DNA from: an uncultured Aureispira sp. | GTDB lineage: Bacteria > Bacteroidota > Bacteroidia > Chitinophagales > Saprospiraceae | NCBI GenBank assembly: GCA_905480075.1 | Contig: CAJQOX010000069.1 | Coordinates: 1-64,000, forward strand | DNA length: 64,000 nucleotides | Direction of reading: 5' to 3' | Shown here: positions 32,650 through 42,695 of the stretch, one piece after another | How the letters are laid out: each line of letters begins with the position of its first letter | Position numbering within the stretch: the stretch's first letter is position 1 | The notes under the pieces: generated by a model | What the model was told of the DNA's origin: nothing | What the model saw: only the letters and a program-made list of their open reading frames with translations | The model's database searches: none | Position numbers and translations under genes: made by a program

Positions 32650-35445
32650 TTACCGGTAGTTTTTTTCAAAGAATTCTACATACTCAAAGAATTTCTGTGT
32701 AGAAAGTGCAAGGTTGTAGTTCTGCTGAGAAATAGCATAGACGTTAAACCCTTGTACTCCTGACAAGAACTCAGGGTTTGAACGAGAGTCTACTACATAT
32801 TTCATAGCAAGTTCTCCAGTTGTAAAGGCCCTTATTGTCAGACTGGGTGTGCCCCCGTCAACAAGAATAGAAGAAGTACTTAGTCTGTTGGATAAATAGT
32901 ATTTATTATTAAATGTAGTAACAGGGGCTCTGTACTGATTTATTTTAGTTTTTTTGTTGTCGAAAACAACGAGTACCAGGTGCTTTGTTTTTAAGTTTAG
33001 AATATAGGGAGTTTTGTCTCCTTTTTGCATAAACCCATCATTAGCAATATTTTTGTTATTAGCCTTTGCGTTATCACTCAAAATAGCAATCATCGCCTTA
33101 GCTTGTTTTTCTTCTTTTGTGTTTGGAAAACTTGTGATAATTACTCTAAGGGCTTTAATGTAATCCTTCTCACCTTTTATGCCGCCCATGCACATTGCTT
33201 CGAGTAGTGCAAACCGAGCCTTCATTTCATAGTTTTTTCCAAATTCAGTAGGGACTGCTCTGACTTTATCGAGTGCCATTTGTGACTTTCCACCTTGTAT
33301 CAGTGCATAGGTGTCATCGTAATATTTGTTTATTGTCTCGTATTTAATTTTCTCAGAATTAGCGAAATCGGGGTCGATAAGCACTTTTGCTATATTCGAT
33401 TCCGGATATTTTTCAAGAATTTTGTTTTTGTAATAATCCGCTTTTGAGATATTGTTCGCCCCGGAATATATATTGTAGGCCAAAAACATAGCTTCTACAG
33501 CATAGGCGTTGTCAGGATAATTTTTCACCAATTTCTCTATAAGTGCAATCGCCTTGTCTTTTCTGCCGAGGTCTTCGTTATAATGCTCGGCTGCTTTAAA
33601 CATAGCCTCACCCAATTTATCATTCAGTGCTTTTTTGTCCTGATCGGACTTTGGTACTCCTTTTTTCTTGAGGTAGGCATCAATCTCCGCCTGGGTTTTT
33701 GGTACTATAGCTGCAATTTCTCCTTCATCGATTTCGCTGTCTTCATCTCCTTTGTCGGATTGCCTCCAATTGTCAACCCAGGATCGGGAACTCCATCTTT
33801 TTTCAAATTCTCTTTCCCCTTTTTTCTTTAAAGAAGCATTATAAAGCATGAATTTGGATTTTTGTAATGCAGCATCAGAAATGGTAATTGGACCATTAGG
33901 GTTATTCTGACGTCCTCTCCTCGGATTCAGCCCGTCGCTCGTTGGCATTCTCATGGAATTTACTTTGTTTGTTTTTCCATCTTTTGGGCTACCGCCATTA
34001 TTTTGAACTGATTGTGTAGCAGAAAATGTAGCATCTTGTTCCATCCCCTTTATTGCCCATCTTTCTTGCTCAGATCTTTCCCATGAACCAACAATTCTCA
34101 TGCTGTCTTTATCATAAACAACAATCATATGAGTAGCTACCCCCTGCAATTTTCGTTTGTAAATATCAGTTTCAACATAGCGTTCATCATCTTTTTTCAT
34201 TACCATAACAGTACTGTCATAGTAGGCATAAGATGTTACGAAATCATCTTTTTGATAAAATAGCTGCGCCAGCAAAAGGCATCCTTCTGTGCGCTGAGCA
34301 TTGCTTTTGCTATAGCTAAGCGATTGTTGAAGGGCAAGTATCCCTTCTTCTGTATTACCGGATTGCAGTTTTAATTGTGCAAGAGCAAAATAGATCTGAT
34401 CCTTGTATTCTTCGTTTTTAGAATCCCTGAGCATCTTTTTAAGGGCAATTTCAGGGTTGATAACCTTTTTGCCCGTTGCAGAGGCTGCATTTTTGACCAT
34501 ATTAAGTCTTGCATTGAACTCCATCTCGTAACTTGGCTTCATTCTCAGTACCTTGTGGAAGTTCTCCATTGCTAACTGACTGTTTTCCTGCATCTGATAG
34601 ATCTGACCCAAAAGATAGATGTAACGGTTTTTGACAGTTTTGCGTTTAGTGTCTCTTATGGCGTTTTCCAACGGTATTATAGCCTTTTCATACTCCTTTT
34701 GCTTTGTCCAGCTATAAGCTATAACTGCCTGTACTTTCGGACGAAGTTTGTAGGGTACCTTCAGGTCGTTTTCAAGCTGCCTCAGATAAAACCCGGCATC
34801 GTCATACATGCCCAGTTCAATATAGGTTTTTGCAAGCCACAACATAGCCTGATATCGGACCGGACGATGTTTTATACCATATATCTCAGGTTTCTCTTCC
34901 TCTGTTTCTTCCGATGCCGTCTTCTTTTTCTTTTTCTTTTTCTTTCTTCTCTTTTTCTTTCTTCTCTTCTTCTTCTTCTTCTTCTTCTTCTTCTTGGCTT
35001 TTAGTTTTGCAAGTTCCTTCGCTACATTTTCAGGATGGTATTTATCTACTATAAATTTAAAAGTGTTAGCACTTCTTTCGTATTCTTTTTTCAGGAACTC
35101 TGATTTCCCCATCAAAAAATAACTGTCATCTGTCCAGTTTCCAATATGATGTAATTTGATGTTACGGGCACATTTAGTGATAGCCACATCAAGTTGCTGA
35201 CTTACAGAACCGGCATCTTCAATTGCAGCGTAAGGAAAAAGATGAAGTGGTTTGTTGTAATTGTCAACATATTGCTTGTTGAGCATATCAAAACTCTCCA
35301 TAAAAGCCATGTTAGCATTATAATATGCATTATAACGCCCGGTAAGATTGTGATAGGGCTTGGTAACAAGAGTTTGTTTAGCACAACCTACCATCAAAAG
35401 GAGGGTCAGAAAAATAGTACTGATGAAATAAATCCGGCTTTTCAT
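32650..35445 (-). CDS. sprE: SprE/PorW-family T9SS TPR lipoprotein
   Basis: The product is 931 residues with lipobox ending in C21 (LLLMVGC). The start of the mature protein (YHNLTGRYNAYYNANMAF) is the signature of SprE/PorW. These TPR lipoproteins are required for T9SS secretion and gliding, and PorW is reported to link the PorK/N rings to the outer-membrane translocon. TPR-like helical repeats cover ~100-480, with another TPR set at ~610-800, and a C-terminal domain ends VEFFEKNYR. Residues 151-175 are 25 consecutive Lys or Arg, encoded partly by ten AAG codons in a row, followed by an acidic patch (EETEEEKPE). That run lies between the first TPRs and is atypical. Confidence 0.88.
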   Translation of the reverse strand: MKSRIYFISTIFLTLLLMVGCAKQTLVTKPYHNLTGRYNAYYNANMAFMESFDMLNKQYVDNYNKPLHLFPYAAIEDAGSVSQQLDVAITKCARNIKLHHIGNWTDDSYFLMGKSEFLKKEYERSANTFKFIVDKYHPENVAKELAKLKAKKKKKKKKKKRRKKKRRKKKKKKKKTASEETEEEKPEIYGIKHRPVRYQAMLWLAKTYIELGMYDDAGFYLRQLENDLKVPYKLRPKVQAVIAYSWTKQKEYEKAIIPLENAIRDTKRKTVKNRYIYLLGQIYQMQENSQLAMENFHKVLRMKPSYEMEFNARLNMVKNAASATGKKVINPEIALKKMLRDSKNEEYKDQIYFALAQLKLQSGNTEEGILALQQSLSYSKSNAQRTEGCLLLAQLFYQKDDFVTSYAYYDSTVMVMKKDDERYVETDIYKRKLQGVATHMIVVYDKDSMRIVGSWERSEQERWAIKGMEQDATFSATQSVQNNGGSPKDGKTNKVNSMRMPTSDGLNPRRGRQNNPNGPITISDAALQKSKFMLYNASLKKKGEREFEKRWSSRSWVDNWRQSDKGDEDSEIDEGEIAAIVPKTQAEIDAYLKKKGVPKSDQDKKALNDKLGEAMFKAAEHYNEDLGRKDKAIALIEKLVKNYPDNAYAVEAMFLAYNIYSGANNISKADYYKNKILEKYPESNIAKVLIDPDFANSEKIKYETINKYYDDTYALIQGGKSQMALDKVRAVPTEFGKNYEMKARFALLEAMCMGGIKGEKDYIKALRVIITSFPNTKEEKQAKAMIAILSDNAKANNKNIANDGFMQKGDKTPYILNLKTKHLVLVVFDNKKTKINQYRAPVTTFNNKYYLSNRLSTSSILVDGGTPSLTIRAFTTGELAMKYVVDSRSNPEFLSGVQGFNVYAISQQNYNLALSTQKFFEYVEFFEKNYR
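34921..34995. repeat. AAG/CTT microsatellite coding 25 Lys/Arg in sprE
   Basis: The minus-strand codon order is ten AAG, AGA-AGA, three Lys codons, AGA-AGA, then eight Lys codons. The unbroken (CTT)10 block at 34966-34995 is a trinucleotide tract prone to slippage that would keep the frame. Confidence 0.9.
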
Positions 35446-35688
35446 TCTAAGGATTGTTTGTCAGGTAAAATAGGGGAGGACTAACTTTGAGAAAAATTTA
35501 TGATTTCCTTCTTTATCTAAATAAACGAAAAAAAAATCAATTTCAGTTTGTATCCTCCTACAAAAATACGCTCTTTATTTTAATTTTGCTGCTTTGTTGG
35601 CATTTTTTAACGAAAGTCTAAGAGTTTAAGTACCAATTACACCTTCATATTTGTTACTTTTGCTTTTTGAGAACTATTTTTATGTTTG

Positions 35689-36609
35689 ATGCCAGGGTTG
35701 TTTTATGAAAATTCGCTTTCAGATATAAAAAAATATTTAAAGATAAAATATAGATTGATGTCAAAATGGTTAGATGACAAGCATCGTTTGGTGCTTATAA
35801 ATGATGAAACATTTCAGGAAGAACGCTCTTTCAGGCTGATCCCTTTTAATGTTTTTGCAATTCTCGGGGGTTCTGTATTTCTGGTAAGTTTAATAACGGT
35901 TTTGTTACTTGTTTTTACTCCGCTCGGAAGAATAGTTCCGGAACGTAGCAATCAACACATCAGAACTCAACTCAATAGTATGTTCATTCAAATAGATTCG
36001 CTCGAACAATCTGTAATGGCCAGAGACTTATACATAACAAAAGTCAGAAATCTGGTATACGAAAATTTTGAATATGCGGATGATGTTAAAGATCCAACTT
36101 CAAAAGAAGGAGGAAAAAATGTTGTTGTCCCCCAAAAATCTGATGAATTAAGAGTGTTGATGGAATCTGTGGATAATGAAGCTGAATTGGGGAATCTGCT
36201 GGATAATACCCTGAGTGCCGAAACCAATATTAATGATTTAATTTTTATTCCCCCTATAACCGGAATGGTCTCCGATACTTTTTCCCCTAACAGAGGACAC
36301 TACGGTACAGACATTGTCGCTCCTAAAGGCAAACACATTAAAGCCACTCAGAAAGGCACTGTTATTGTCGCTACTTTTTCTGTCGAAACGGGGCATATGT
36401 TAGCTGTTCAACATAGCAATAATGTCATTTCTGTCTACAAACACAATTCTGTGATTCTTAAGAAAACCGGTGATGTCGTCAGGGCCGGAGAAGGTATTGC
36501 AATAATTGGTAATACCGGAGAACTTACCGAAGGACCACATCTGCATTTTGAAATGTGGATAAATGGTCAGCCTGTTAATCCGGAGCGATATATTCAATTC
36601 AGAAATTAA
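35689..36609 (+). CDS. Membrane-anchored M23 family metallopeptidase
   Basis: The product is ~306 residues from the ATG at 35689; a later ATG at 35758 (MSKWLDDKHRLVLINDETF) fits relatives better and may be the real start. One membrane helix (LIPFNVFAILGGSVFLVSLITVLLLVF) is followed by a coiled-coil-like stretch and a LytM/M23 domain: GHYGTDIVAPKG (first His/Asp ligands), then GPHLHFEMW (HxH). The Zn ligands of an active endopeptidase appear present. The likely role is peptidoglycan crosslink cleavage or hydrolase activation in the periplasm. It is divergent from sprE, which fits an envelope context. Confidence 0.88.
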   Translation: MPGLFYENSLSDIKKYLKIKYRLMSKWLDDKHRLVLINDETFQEERSFRLIPFNVFAILGGSVFLVSLITVLLLVFTPLGRIVPERSNQHIRTQLNSMFIQIDSLEQSVMARDLYITKVRNLVYENFEYADDVKDPTSKEGGKNVVVPQKSDELRVLMESVDNEAELGNLLDNTLSAETNINDLIFIPPITGMVSDTFSPNRGHYGTDIVAPKGKHIKATQKGTVIVATFSVETGHMLAVQHSNNVISVYKHNSVILKKTGDVVRAGEGIAIIGNTGELTEGPHLHFEMWINGQPVNPERYIQFRN

Positions 36610-36628
36610 TGTTCCTTTTTAGTACCGC

Positions 36629-36967
36629 TTATTTTAATTTTGGATTGTTTGTATGTCTGTCCTTGTCTCTGATGCTACGTTTCTGCATTATTTTTTCCAA
36701 TGATGCTCCAAGGTCTACTTCTGCCTGATTGGCCAGGCATATCAGTACAAATAATACATCTCCCATTTCTTCTGCAAGATCTGATTTTGCTGTGGCTTCC
36801 TGCGTTTTGGATTTGAAGGATTGTTCTCCGTATATCCGGGCCATCAACCTGGCTACCTCCCCTACTTCTTCCATCAGAATCGCAGTGTTTGTGAGTTCGC
36901 TGTAATAACGTACTCCAATTGTGTTAATCCATAAATCAACCTTCGCCTGTGCTTCTTGTATTGTCAT
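36629..36967 (-). CDS. MazG-like nucleotide pyrophosphohydrolase
   Basis: The ATG at 36967 gives 112 residues beginning MTIQEAQAKVDLWINTIG, the usual start of this single-domain MazG-like group; the longer frame to 37087 overlaps the next gene and is rejected. The metal-binding motif is EEVGEVARL with the second half DLAEEMGDVLFVLICLANQ (EExxE...ExxD). Such proteins hydrolyse (d)NTPs to monophosphates and may act in nucleotide-pool cleaning. It is convergent with the M23 gene, and the upstream membrane protein gene ends 22 bp away on the same strand. Confidence 0.87.
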   Translation of the reverse strand: MTIQEAQAKVDLWINTIGVRYYSELTNTAILMEEVGEVARLMARIYGEQSFKSKTQEATAKSDLAEEMGDVLFVLICLANQAEVDLGASLEKIMQKRSIRDKDRHTNNPKLK

Positions 36968-36989
36968 TAAAATTAGTTTAGACAATCTT

Positions 36990-38324
36990 TTAAGAAATAA
37001 TAGTTTTATGTGATGTATTGTGATCTTTCGATACGAAAGGTTTAACAGGTTTGCTTTCAAAACCTGAATTGAACTTTTTATTACCAAACTTGCGGAAATT
37101 CAGAATTTGGGTAATAAGAATTGTCAGTAAACCCAATGCAATCGCCCTGTATCGAACTATTGTTCCAACATTTGATACTAATAATCCGACCAATAACAGG
37201 TTGCTTAATGTGTAAGCAACAATAAAATGAAGAATTAAATCAGGTCGTTGGTTGGCTTTTTTCTTTAATAAAAATGATAATATTACTAAAAATAGAAAAC
37301 ATAAAATCTCTATACTTGCCAATACCTGAAGGAAATCCTTGCATTCCCACAAAAAAGGCCGAGCGATAACATTGATTGTCGCCACAGGTAGCATTTCCGT
37401 TACCCCCCAAAAAGATGGCGCAAAAGCTTTTGCGTCTACTAAGCTTGACGTCCCCTTCTCTGATAAAAAAGCGGCCTGCTTATCTGCTAATACCTCAAAG
37501 ATATTTGTATTTAGAAAAAAACTGCAGGAAAGTACAACAGTGATCAAAAAACAACTGTAAACAGAAAAGTAGGTTGTATATATTCTCTTGGAATATTTTA
37601 TTGTGATGAAATAGGAAATTGTAGCAGGTAAAATTAAAATTAAAAGATAATGCCGGCTAAGTCCAATAATCAGTATTGAAACGGCTAGTTTTAACATCCT
37701 TTTTGTAGAAGGTTTTTCCCTTAGCTTCAGCAGTGACAGGAAGAAAAGACTCAAGCCATAATATACATATACATCTTTGTGTAAGCCGGATGTCCAAAAA
37801 GTCAGAGAGGGAAGAAAGAAACAACATGTCAGCAGAACAGTTTTTGGTAAATTTAAAAGCTGACCGAATAGTTTATAACAGTTAAGACTGCCAAATAACC
37901 CTGCTATTGCAATGAAAAAAATATGAAGATTATAATTCCCAAAGGTGAACAAGTGAAGCAGACCATGTAAATGTACAAGTGTATACGAACCCAAATCTTT
38001 CCAGAAAATACTTGACTCAGGATAGATAAAAACCTCAGCGCTTGGTAATGTTATTTCCCATCCTAATAAAGAACTTATATAATAATCAGGGTAGGTGAAA
38101 AATGTTTTGCCTATTAGGGTGCTTTCATTTAGGAAAAGGATAGTATCTCCTCCATCAAAATAGGAAAGATGAATTAAGCCATATATTATGCCGGATAGTA
38201 TCTTTGTGCAGAAAACAAAGAAAATAAACTTTCGGCTAAGGCCTTCAACCGCAAAACTGGCAGAGGATTTTATCCACCAGCCTGCCAGCAACATATATAT
38301 GAGTAGCAAAATGTATATCATCAA
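36990..38324 (-). CDS. Polytopic membrane protein, GT-C-like
   Basis: The product is 444 residues with roughly ten hydrophobic segments. The extracytoplasmic loop after helix 2 (LSYFDGGDTILFLNES) has an acidic pair as in GT-C enzymes, and the helix segments LPSLTFWTSGLHKDVYVYYGLSLFF resemble membrane glycosyltransferases or polysaccharide polymerases. No firm family. The C-terminal ~40 residues are cytoplasmic and basic. It is followed on the same strand by the MazG-like gene. Confidence 0.7.
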   Translation of the reverse strand: MMIYILLLIYMLLAGWWIKSSASFAVEGLSRKFIFFVFCTKILSGIIYGLIHLSYFDGGDTILFLNESTLIGKTFFTYPDYYISSLLGWEITLPSAEVFIYPESSIFWKDLGSYTLVHLHGLLHLFTFGNYNLHIFFIAIAGLFGSLNCYKLFGQLLNLPKTVLLTCCFFLPSLTFWTSGLHKDVYVYYGLSLFFLSLLKLREKPSTKRMLKLAVSILIIGLSRHYLLILILPATISYFITIKYSKRIYTTYFSVYSCFLITVVLSCSFFLNTNIFEVLADKQAAFLSEKGTSSLVDAKAFAPSFWGVTEMLPVATINVIARPFLWECKDFLQVLASIEILCFLFLVILSFLLKKKANQRPDLILHFIVAYTLSNLLLVGLLVSNVGTIVRYRAIALGLLTILITQILNFRKFGNKKFNSGFESKPVKPFVSKDHNTSHKTIIS

Positions 38325-38497
38325 GGCATTATAGTCAGAATGTATTATTCAATGGGTTTTGTAATTATGCTACCATATTTTCTTTTCAATGAAAAAATAA
38401 AATGTGAAAGTAATAAGTAATTGTTATATTATCAAATAATTATGACTGATATTGTATCCTTATACTTTAACGTTAAAATTGTTAAAAAATTGTGAAA

Positions 38498-39157
38498 TTA
38501 TTTCTCAGACCATAAGTTTTTGCCTTCAAGCAAAGGGACAAAGCGAAACTTTCCAAATATTTCCTTTCTAAATTCATTTTCACCCGTTTTGGTTATTCGC
38601 AACATAGTTTGGGACGCTCTGTCTCCAACGGGTATTACCAATATGCCTCCAATTTTTAGTTGCTCTTTAAGGGCTTCAGGAATTTGATTCGCCCCGGCTG
38701 TTACCAATATCTTGTCAAAGGGGGCAAACTCCCCCAATCCCTTATAGCCATCTCTGAAAAAGCTTCTGATGCCCATTAATCCAAGGCTTCTAAACATTGC
38801 TTTTGCTTTCTTATATAGTTGCTCATGTCGCTCAATGGTATATAAGCGGGCTCCTAGATAGGAAAGAACTGCCGATTGATATCCCGAACCTGTACCAATT
38901 TCCAATACCTTCTCTCGTTTTTTTACTCCAAGTAATTCTGTTTGAAACGCGACAGTGTATGGTTGTGAAATAGTCTGTTTTTCATCAATAGGGAATGCCT
39001 TGTCTTCATAGGCATGTTCTTCAAAAGCTATGTCCAGAAAAAAATGCCTTGGGATACTGCGGATTGCTGCTAATATATTAATATCTTTTATCCCTTTATT
39101 TTCGACAGTTATTGCCAGCTGTTTCCGCATTCCTTTATGCCTGTTACTGTCTTCCAT
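38498..39157 (-). CDS. pcm: Protein-L-isoaspartate O-methyltransferase
   Basis: The product is 219 residues, standard length. Rossmann-fold SAM-binding motif I is VLEIGTGSGYQSAVLSYLG, preceded by the family-specific QTISQPYTVAFQTELL and followed by YTIERHEQLYKKAK. The active-site region FDKILVTAGANQIPEAL and the end SEK are typical. It repairs isoaspartyl residues in aged proteins. Divergent from the phosphohexomutase gene. Confidence 0.93.
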   Translation of the reverse strand: MEDSNRHKGMRKQLAITVENKGIKDINILAAIRSIPRHFFLDIAFEEHAYEDKAFPIDEKQTISQPYTVAFQTELLGVKKREKVLEIGTGSGYQSAVLSYLGARLYTIERHEQLYKKAKAMFRSLGLMGIRSFFRDGYKGLGEFAPFDKILVTAGANQIPEALKEQLKIGGILVIPVGDRASQTMLRITKTGENEFRKEIFGKFRFVPLLEGKNLWSEK

Positions 39158-39325
39158 TTATTTTTTTCGTTTTTGCTCTTGTTAGTATTTAGCTCTAAAG
39201 TACAAAATATGAATGTAATAAAACTCTTTAGGGCCAAATGAGTAGAATAGATTGTACTTTTTTGCTAATTTGGCAGAAAATTTATTAAAAGTATACACAA
39301 TCGCGAAATAAATTAAATTATTATT

Positions 39326-40723
39326 ATGACAGAAATTAAATTTGGAACAGATGGCTGGAGGGCCATTATTGCTAAAGAATACACAGTTGATAATGTAAAA
39401 AGAATTGCTACTGCTACTGCTTTGTGGATTAAACAGAATGGAGGAAATAGTATGGTTCTTGGATATGATTGCAGATTTGCAGGGCTGATGTTTGCTCAGA
39501 CTACGGCTCAGATAATGGGCTTTCATGGTATTAAAACTTATTTTGATAAAAATTTCTCTTCCACTCCTATGGTTTCTCTTGGGGTTGTTAAGCTGAAAGC
39601 TAAAATGGGAGTAGTGATTACTGCCAGTCATAACCCGCCTTCCTATAATGGCTATAAATTGAAGTCGGAACTCGGCGGCCCTTCTATTCCAAAAGATATT
39701 GATGCTGTTGAAGCGCTTATTCCTGATCATAATATTACGGACGTTTTGCCGTCGATGGAAGAAATGGAAAATAATGGCCTTCTTCATTATATAAACCTCG
39801 AAGACCTTTATATGGAGGAAGTGGAAGCTAATTTTGACCTTGACCTGATCAGGAATTCAGGCGTGGTATGTGCCTATGATGCTATGTATGGTGCAGGTCA
39901 GAACATCGTCAGAAGGATTCTCCCTTCAGCTGTTCCCCTGCATTGCGATATTAATCCCGGATTTGACGGTCAGGCACCTGAACCTATTCACAAGAACCTT
40001 AAAGAATTGTCGGATTTAATTAAAAATAATGACAATATCAGCTGTGGATTGGCCAATGACGGGGACGCCGACAGAATTGGTATGTATGATGAGGATGGTG
40101 TCTTTGTCAGTTCTCATCAGATTCTTTTGCTGATTGTTCATTATCTCTTCAAATATAAAGAAATGACCGGAAAAGTAGTTGTTTCATTCTCTGTAACCGA
40201 TAAATTGAAGAAATTATGTGAACTTTATGGCCTGGATTTTCAGGTCGTCAAAATTGGATTTAAACACATTGCTGAAATTATGATTACTGAAGATGTCCTC
40301 GTTGGGGGCGAAGAATCAGGTGGCATTGCTGCTAAAGGGCATATCCCGGAAAGAGATGGTGTTTGGATTGGTTTGGTAATTCTTGAGTTTATGGCTAAAA
40401 CAGGGAAATCTATCAAGGAACTGATGGAGGATGTTTATGGGCTGGTCGGGCATTTTGCATTCGACAGAGATGATTTGCATATCGCTAATGATAAAAAGTG
40501 GAAAATTATTGAGAATTGTAAAAATGGCACTTACAAAAAATTTGGGGACTATACTGTTCAACATGTTGAAACGATCGATGGCTTTAAGTTTTATCTCGCA
40601 GACGATAAATGGGTTATGATCAGACCTTCAGGTACTGAACCTGTACTCAGAGTTTATGCTCAGGGACCTTCTGAAGATGAAGTCAGTAATATCCTGTCCT
40701 CGACTCATGCTACCCTTGGTTAA
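39326..40723 (+). CDS. Phosphoglucomutase/phosphomannomutase family protein
   Basis: The product is 465 residues, four-domain alpha-D-phosphohexomutase. The start is KFGTDGWRAIIAKEYT. The active serine loop is TASHNPPSYNGYK, the metal-binding loop is NDGDADRIGMYD, the sugar-binding loop is VGGEESGGIAAKGH, and the phosphate-binding loop is RPSGTEPVLRVY. It interconverts hexose 1- and 6-phosphates; glucose, mannose or glucosamine specificity cannot be told. A strong terminator follows. Confidence 0.9.
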   Translation: MTEIKFGTDGWRAIIAKEYTVDNVKRIATATALWIKQNGGNSMVLGYDCRFAGLMFAQTTAQIMGFHGIKTYFDKNFSSTPMVSLGVVKLKAKMGVVITASHNPPSYNGYKLKSELGGPSIPKDIDAVEALIPDHNITDVLPSMEEMENNGLLHYINLEDLYMEEVEANFDLDLIRNSGVVCAYDAMYGAGQNIVRRILPSAVPLHCDINPGFDGQAPEPIHKNLKELSDLIKNNDNISCGLANDGDADRIGMYDEDGVFVSSHQILLLIVHYLFKYKEMTGKVVVSFSVTDKLKKLCELYGLDFQVVKIGFKHIAEIMITEDVLVGGEESGGIAAKGHIPERDGVWIGLVILEFMAKTGKSIKELMEDVYGLVGHFAFDRDDLHIANDKKWKIIENCKNGTYKKFGDYTVQHVETIDGFKFYLADDKWVMIRPSGTEPVLRVYAQGPSEDEVSNILSSTHATLG

Positions 40724-40750
40724 AAATTGCCCGGGTTTAAGATATGTATG

Positions 40751-40783
40751 AAACGCCGGCTGCAAGTGCCGGCGTTTTTTTTT
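40751..40783 (+). terminator. Rho-independent terminator after the phosphohexomutase gene
   Basis: A perfect 10 bp stem, AAACGCCGGC (40751-40760) with GCCGGCGTTT (40768-40777), has a 7-base loop and a long T-run. Confidence 0.93.
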
Positions 40784-40875
40784 GCTCTTTGATGGCGATG
40801 AGGCTTCCTTTTTTGTTTTTATTTTCAATTTCTGATTCAAGACTACTTTTGTTTTTACAGAATATTATTACACTT

Positions 40876-40909
40876 TTTGAATCTATTTCTACTCATTTTC
40901 GTAGTTTTG
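40876..40909 (+). promoter_or_regulatory. Promoter-like pair for recN
   Basis: TTTG (40876-40879), a 22 bp spacer and TAGTTTTG (40902-40909) lie 99 nt before the recN ATG. The -7 fits TAnnTTTG; the spacer is slightly long. Confidence 0.35.
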
Positions 40910-41008
40910 TTATTTATCGCTTATTTCTAAATAAATATTTTTTTTGATTTTTTATCTGCACTGCCTGTACGCTTTTTTCCTTTGAATTTTTAAAATTACC
41001 TGATTATA

Positions 41009-42667
41009 ATGATTCGCAAATTAACAATAAAAAATTATGCAATAATTGAACATCTTGAAATCAATTTCTCTGATAACCTCACTATCATAACAGGCGAAAC
41101 AGGGGCAGGTAAATCTATTATGATGGGTGGATTAGGTCTTATTATGGGAAAAAGGGCAGATAGTAAAACCTTGTTTAATAAAAATAATAAATGTGTTATT
41201 GAGGGGGTCTTTGATGTTTCTATGTATCGGTTGAAGGAGTTCTTTGATGTGAATGACCTCGATTATGAAGAGGAGACCTTTTTGAGGAGAGAAATTACTC
41301 CCAATGGAAAATCAAGGGCCTTTGTAAATGATACGCCCGTTCTACTCAGTACGCTCAAAGAACTCTCAGATAAACTTATCGACCTGCACCAACAGTTTGA
41401 TACGCTCGATATTCATGATGCCCTCTATCAGATTAAAGTTATTGACTCTATTGCGAATAATAAAGCGCTTTTGGATGAGTATCAATCTGCCTACAAAAAA
41501 CACTTGATTTCTAAAAAAGAATTGAATGCATTGTTCCGCAAAAGAATTGATGCAAAAAAAGAATCCGATTTCCTCTTGTATCAATTTAATGAATTATCTG
41601 ATGCTCACATTTCTGAGGGGGAAGTTGAAAGACTGGAATCTGAACAGAAATGCCTTGTTAATGCGGAAGATATTCAACGTGTACTGGGGGCCGCGGCTTT
41701 GCAAATCGTTGAAAATGATTCCGGAATCTGTAATCAAATGTCGGAAGTCTCAAATGCAGTTTCGAAACTTATAGATTTTTATCCGAACCTTAAGCAGCTA
41801 TTAGGTCACTTTGACTCTATGTTGCTGGAGTTGCAGGAAATCGGTAATGAATTTCTGAGAATTACCGAATCTACCGAACATAACCCTGACAGGTTAACCG
41901 AAATAAATGATCGGCTCTCGGTTCTCTATACTCTCCTCTCAAAGTATCACGTTCGATCAGATGCTGAACTTATTGATATTAAAAATAAACTCCAACAGAG
42001 TATTGGGAATAATGAAGACCTCGATTCCAAAATTGAATCTTTGGAGGTTTTAGTCCTGAAACAAGAAAAGAAACTCCGTAAACTTGCACTGAAGCTCTCT
42101 GCTAATCGCAAAAAGGTAGTTGGAAAATTTCAAAAATCTGTACACGGTCTATTAGCGCAATTGTCTATGGAACATGCACAGCTTTTCGTTGAAATTACTC
42201 CTGCTTCTGAGTTTATGCCAACGGGTATTGATGATCTGAAGTTTTTGTTTGCAGCCAATAAAGGCAGCAGGCCCGAAGAAATTAAAGGGATTGCTTCAGG
42301 AGGTGAATTGTCAAGACTTGCTTTGTGTATCAAATCTTTGGTGGCTAGTGCTATTCCTTTGCCCTCTCTTGTCTTTGATGAAATAGATACAGGGGTCTCA
42401 GGAGTGGTAGCTTTGCAGATGGGAGGTATCCTGCAACAACTTTCAAGGTCTCATCAGGTCATCACTATAACACATTCTCCTCAGATTGCTGCTAAAGCTA
42501 ATAAACATTATTTTGTAAGAAAAAAAGTTGAAGGAAATAAAACAAGTACTTTTGTCTCTCAATTGAATGCAGAAGAACGCATTCTCGAAATTGCCAAAAT
42601 GCTGAGTGGTAATCCGCCCTCAGAAGTTGCTAAGGAAAATGCCAGGGAATTGCTCGGCAGTTCCTGA
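41009..42667 (+). CDS. recN: DNA repair protein RecN
   Basis: The product is 552 residues, SMC-like. The start is MIRKLTIKNYAIIEHLEINF; Walker A is ITGETGAGKSIMMGGLGL; a long coiled-coil centre covers ~155-380; the ABC signature is GIASGGELSRLAL; Walker B is LVFDEIDTGVSG; and the switch is ITHSPQIAAKA. It acts early in double-strand break repair. A small hypothetical gene follows after 28 bp, probably co-transcribed. Confidence 0.95.
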   Translation: MIRKLTIKNYAIIEHLEINFSDNLTIITGETGAGKSIMMGGLGLIMGKRADSKTLFNKNNKCVIEGVFDVSMYRLKEFFDVNDLDYEEETFLRREITPNGKSRAFVNDTPVLLSTLKELSDKLIDLHQQFDTLDIHDALYQIKVIDSIANNKALLDEYQSAYKKHLISKKELNALFRKRIDAKKESDFLLYQFNELSDAHISEGEVERLESEQKCLVNAEDIQRVLGAAALQIVENDSGICNQMSEVSNAVSKLIDFYPNLKQLLGHFDSMLLELQEIGNEFLRITESTEHNPDRLTEINDRLSVLYTLLSKYHVRSDAELIDIKNKLQQSIGNNEDLDSKIESLEVLVLKQEKKLRKLALKLSANRKKVVGKFQKSVHGLLAQLSMEHAQLFVEITPASEFMPTGIDDLKFLFAANKGSRPEEIKGIASGGELSRLALCIKSLVASAIPLPSLVFDEIDTGVSGVVALQMGGILQQLSRSHQVITITHSPQIAAKANKHYFVRKKVEGNKTSTFVSQLNAEERILEIAKMLSGNPPSEVAKENARELLGSS

Positions 42668-42695
42668 TTTTTACCCCCGCCAAATTCTATAATTT

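Noticed and set aside
39182-39787. 201-codon minus-strand frame overlapping the phosphohexomutase start
   Set aside because: Low-complexity antisense frame of a strongly supported gene; no motif.
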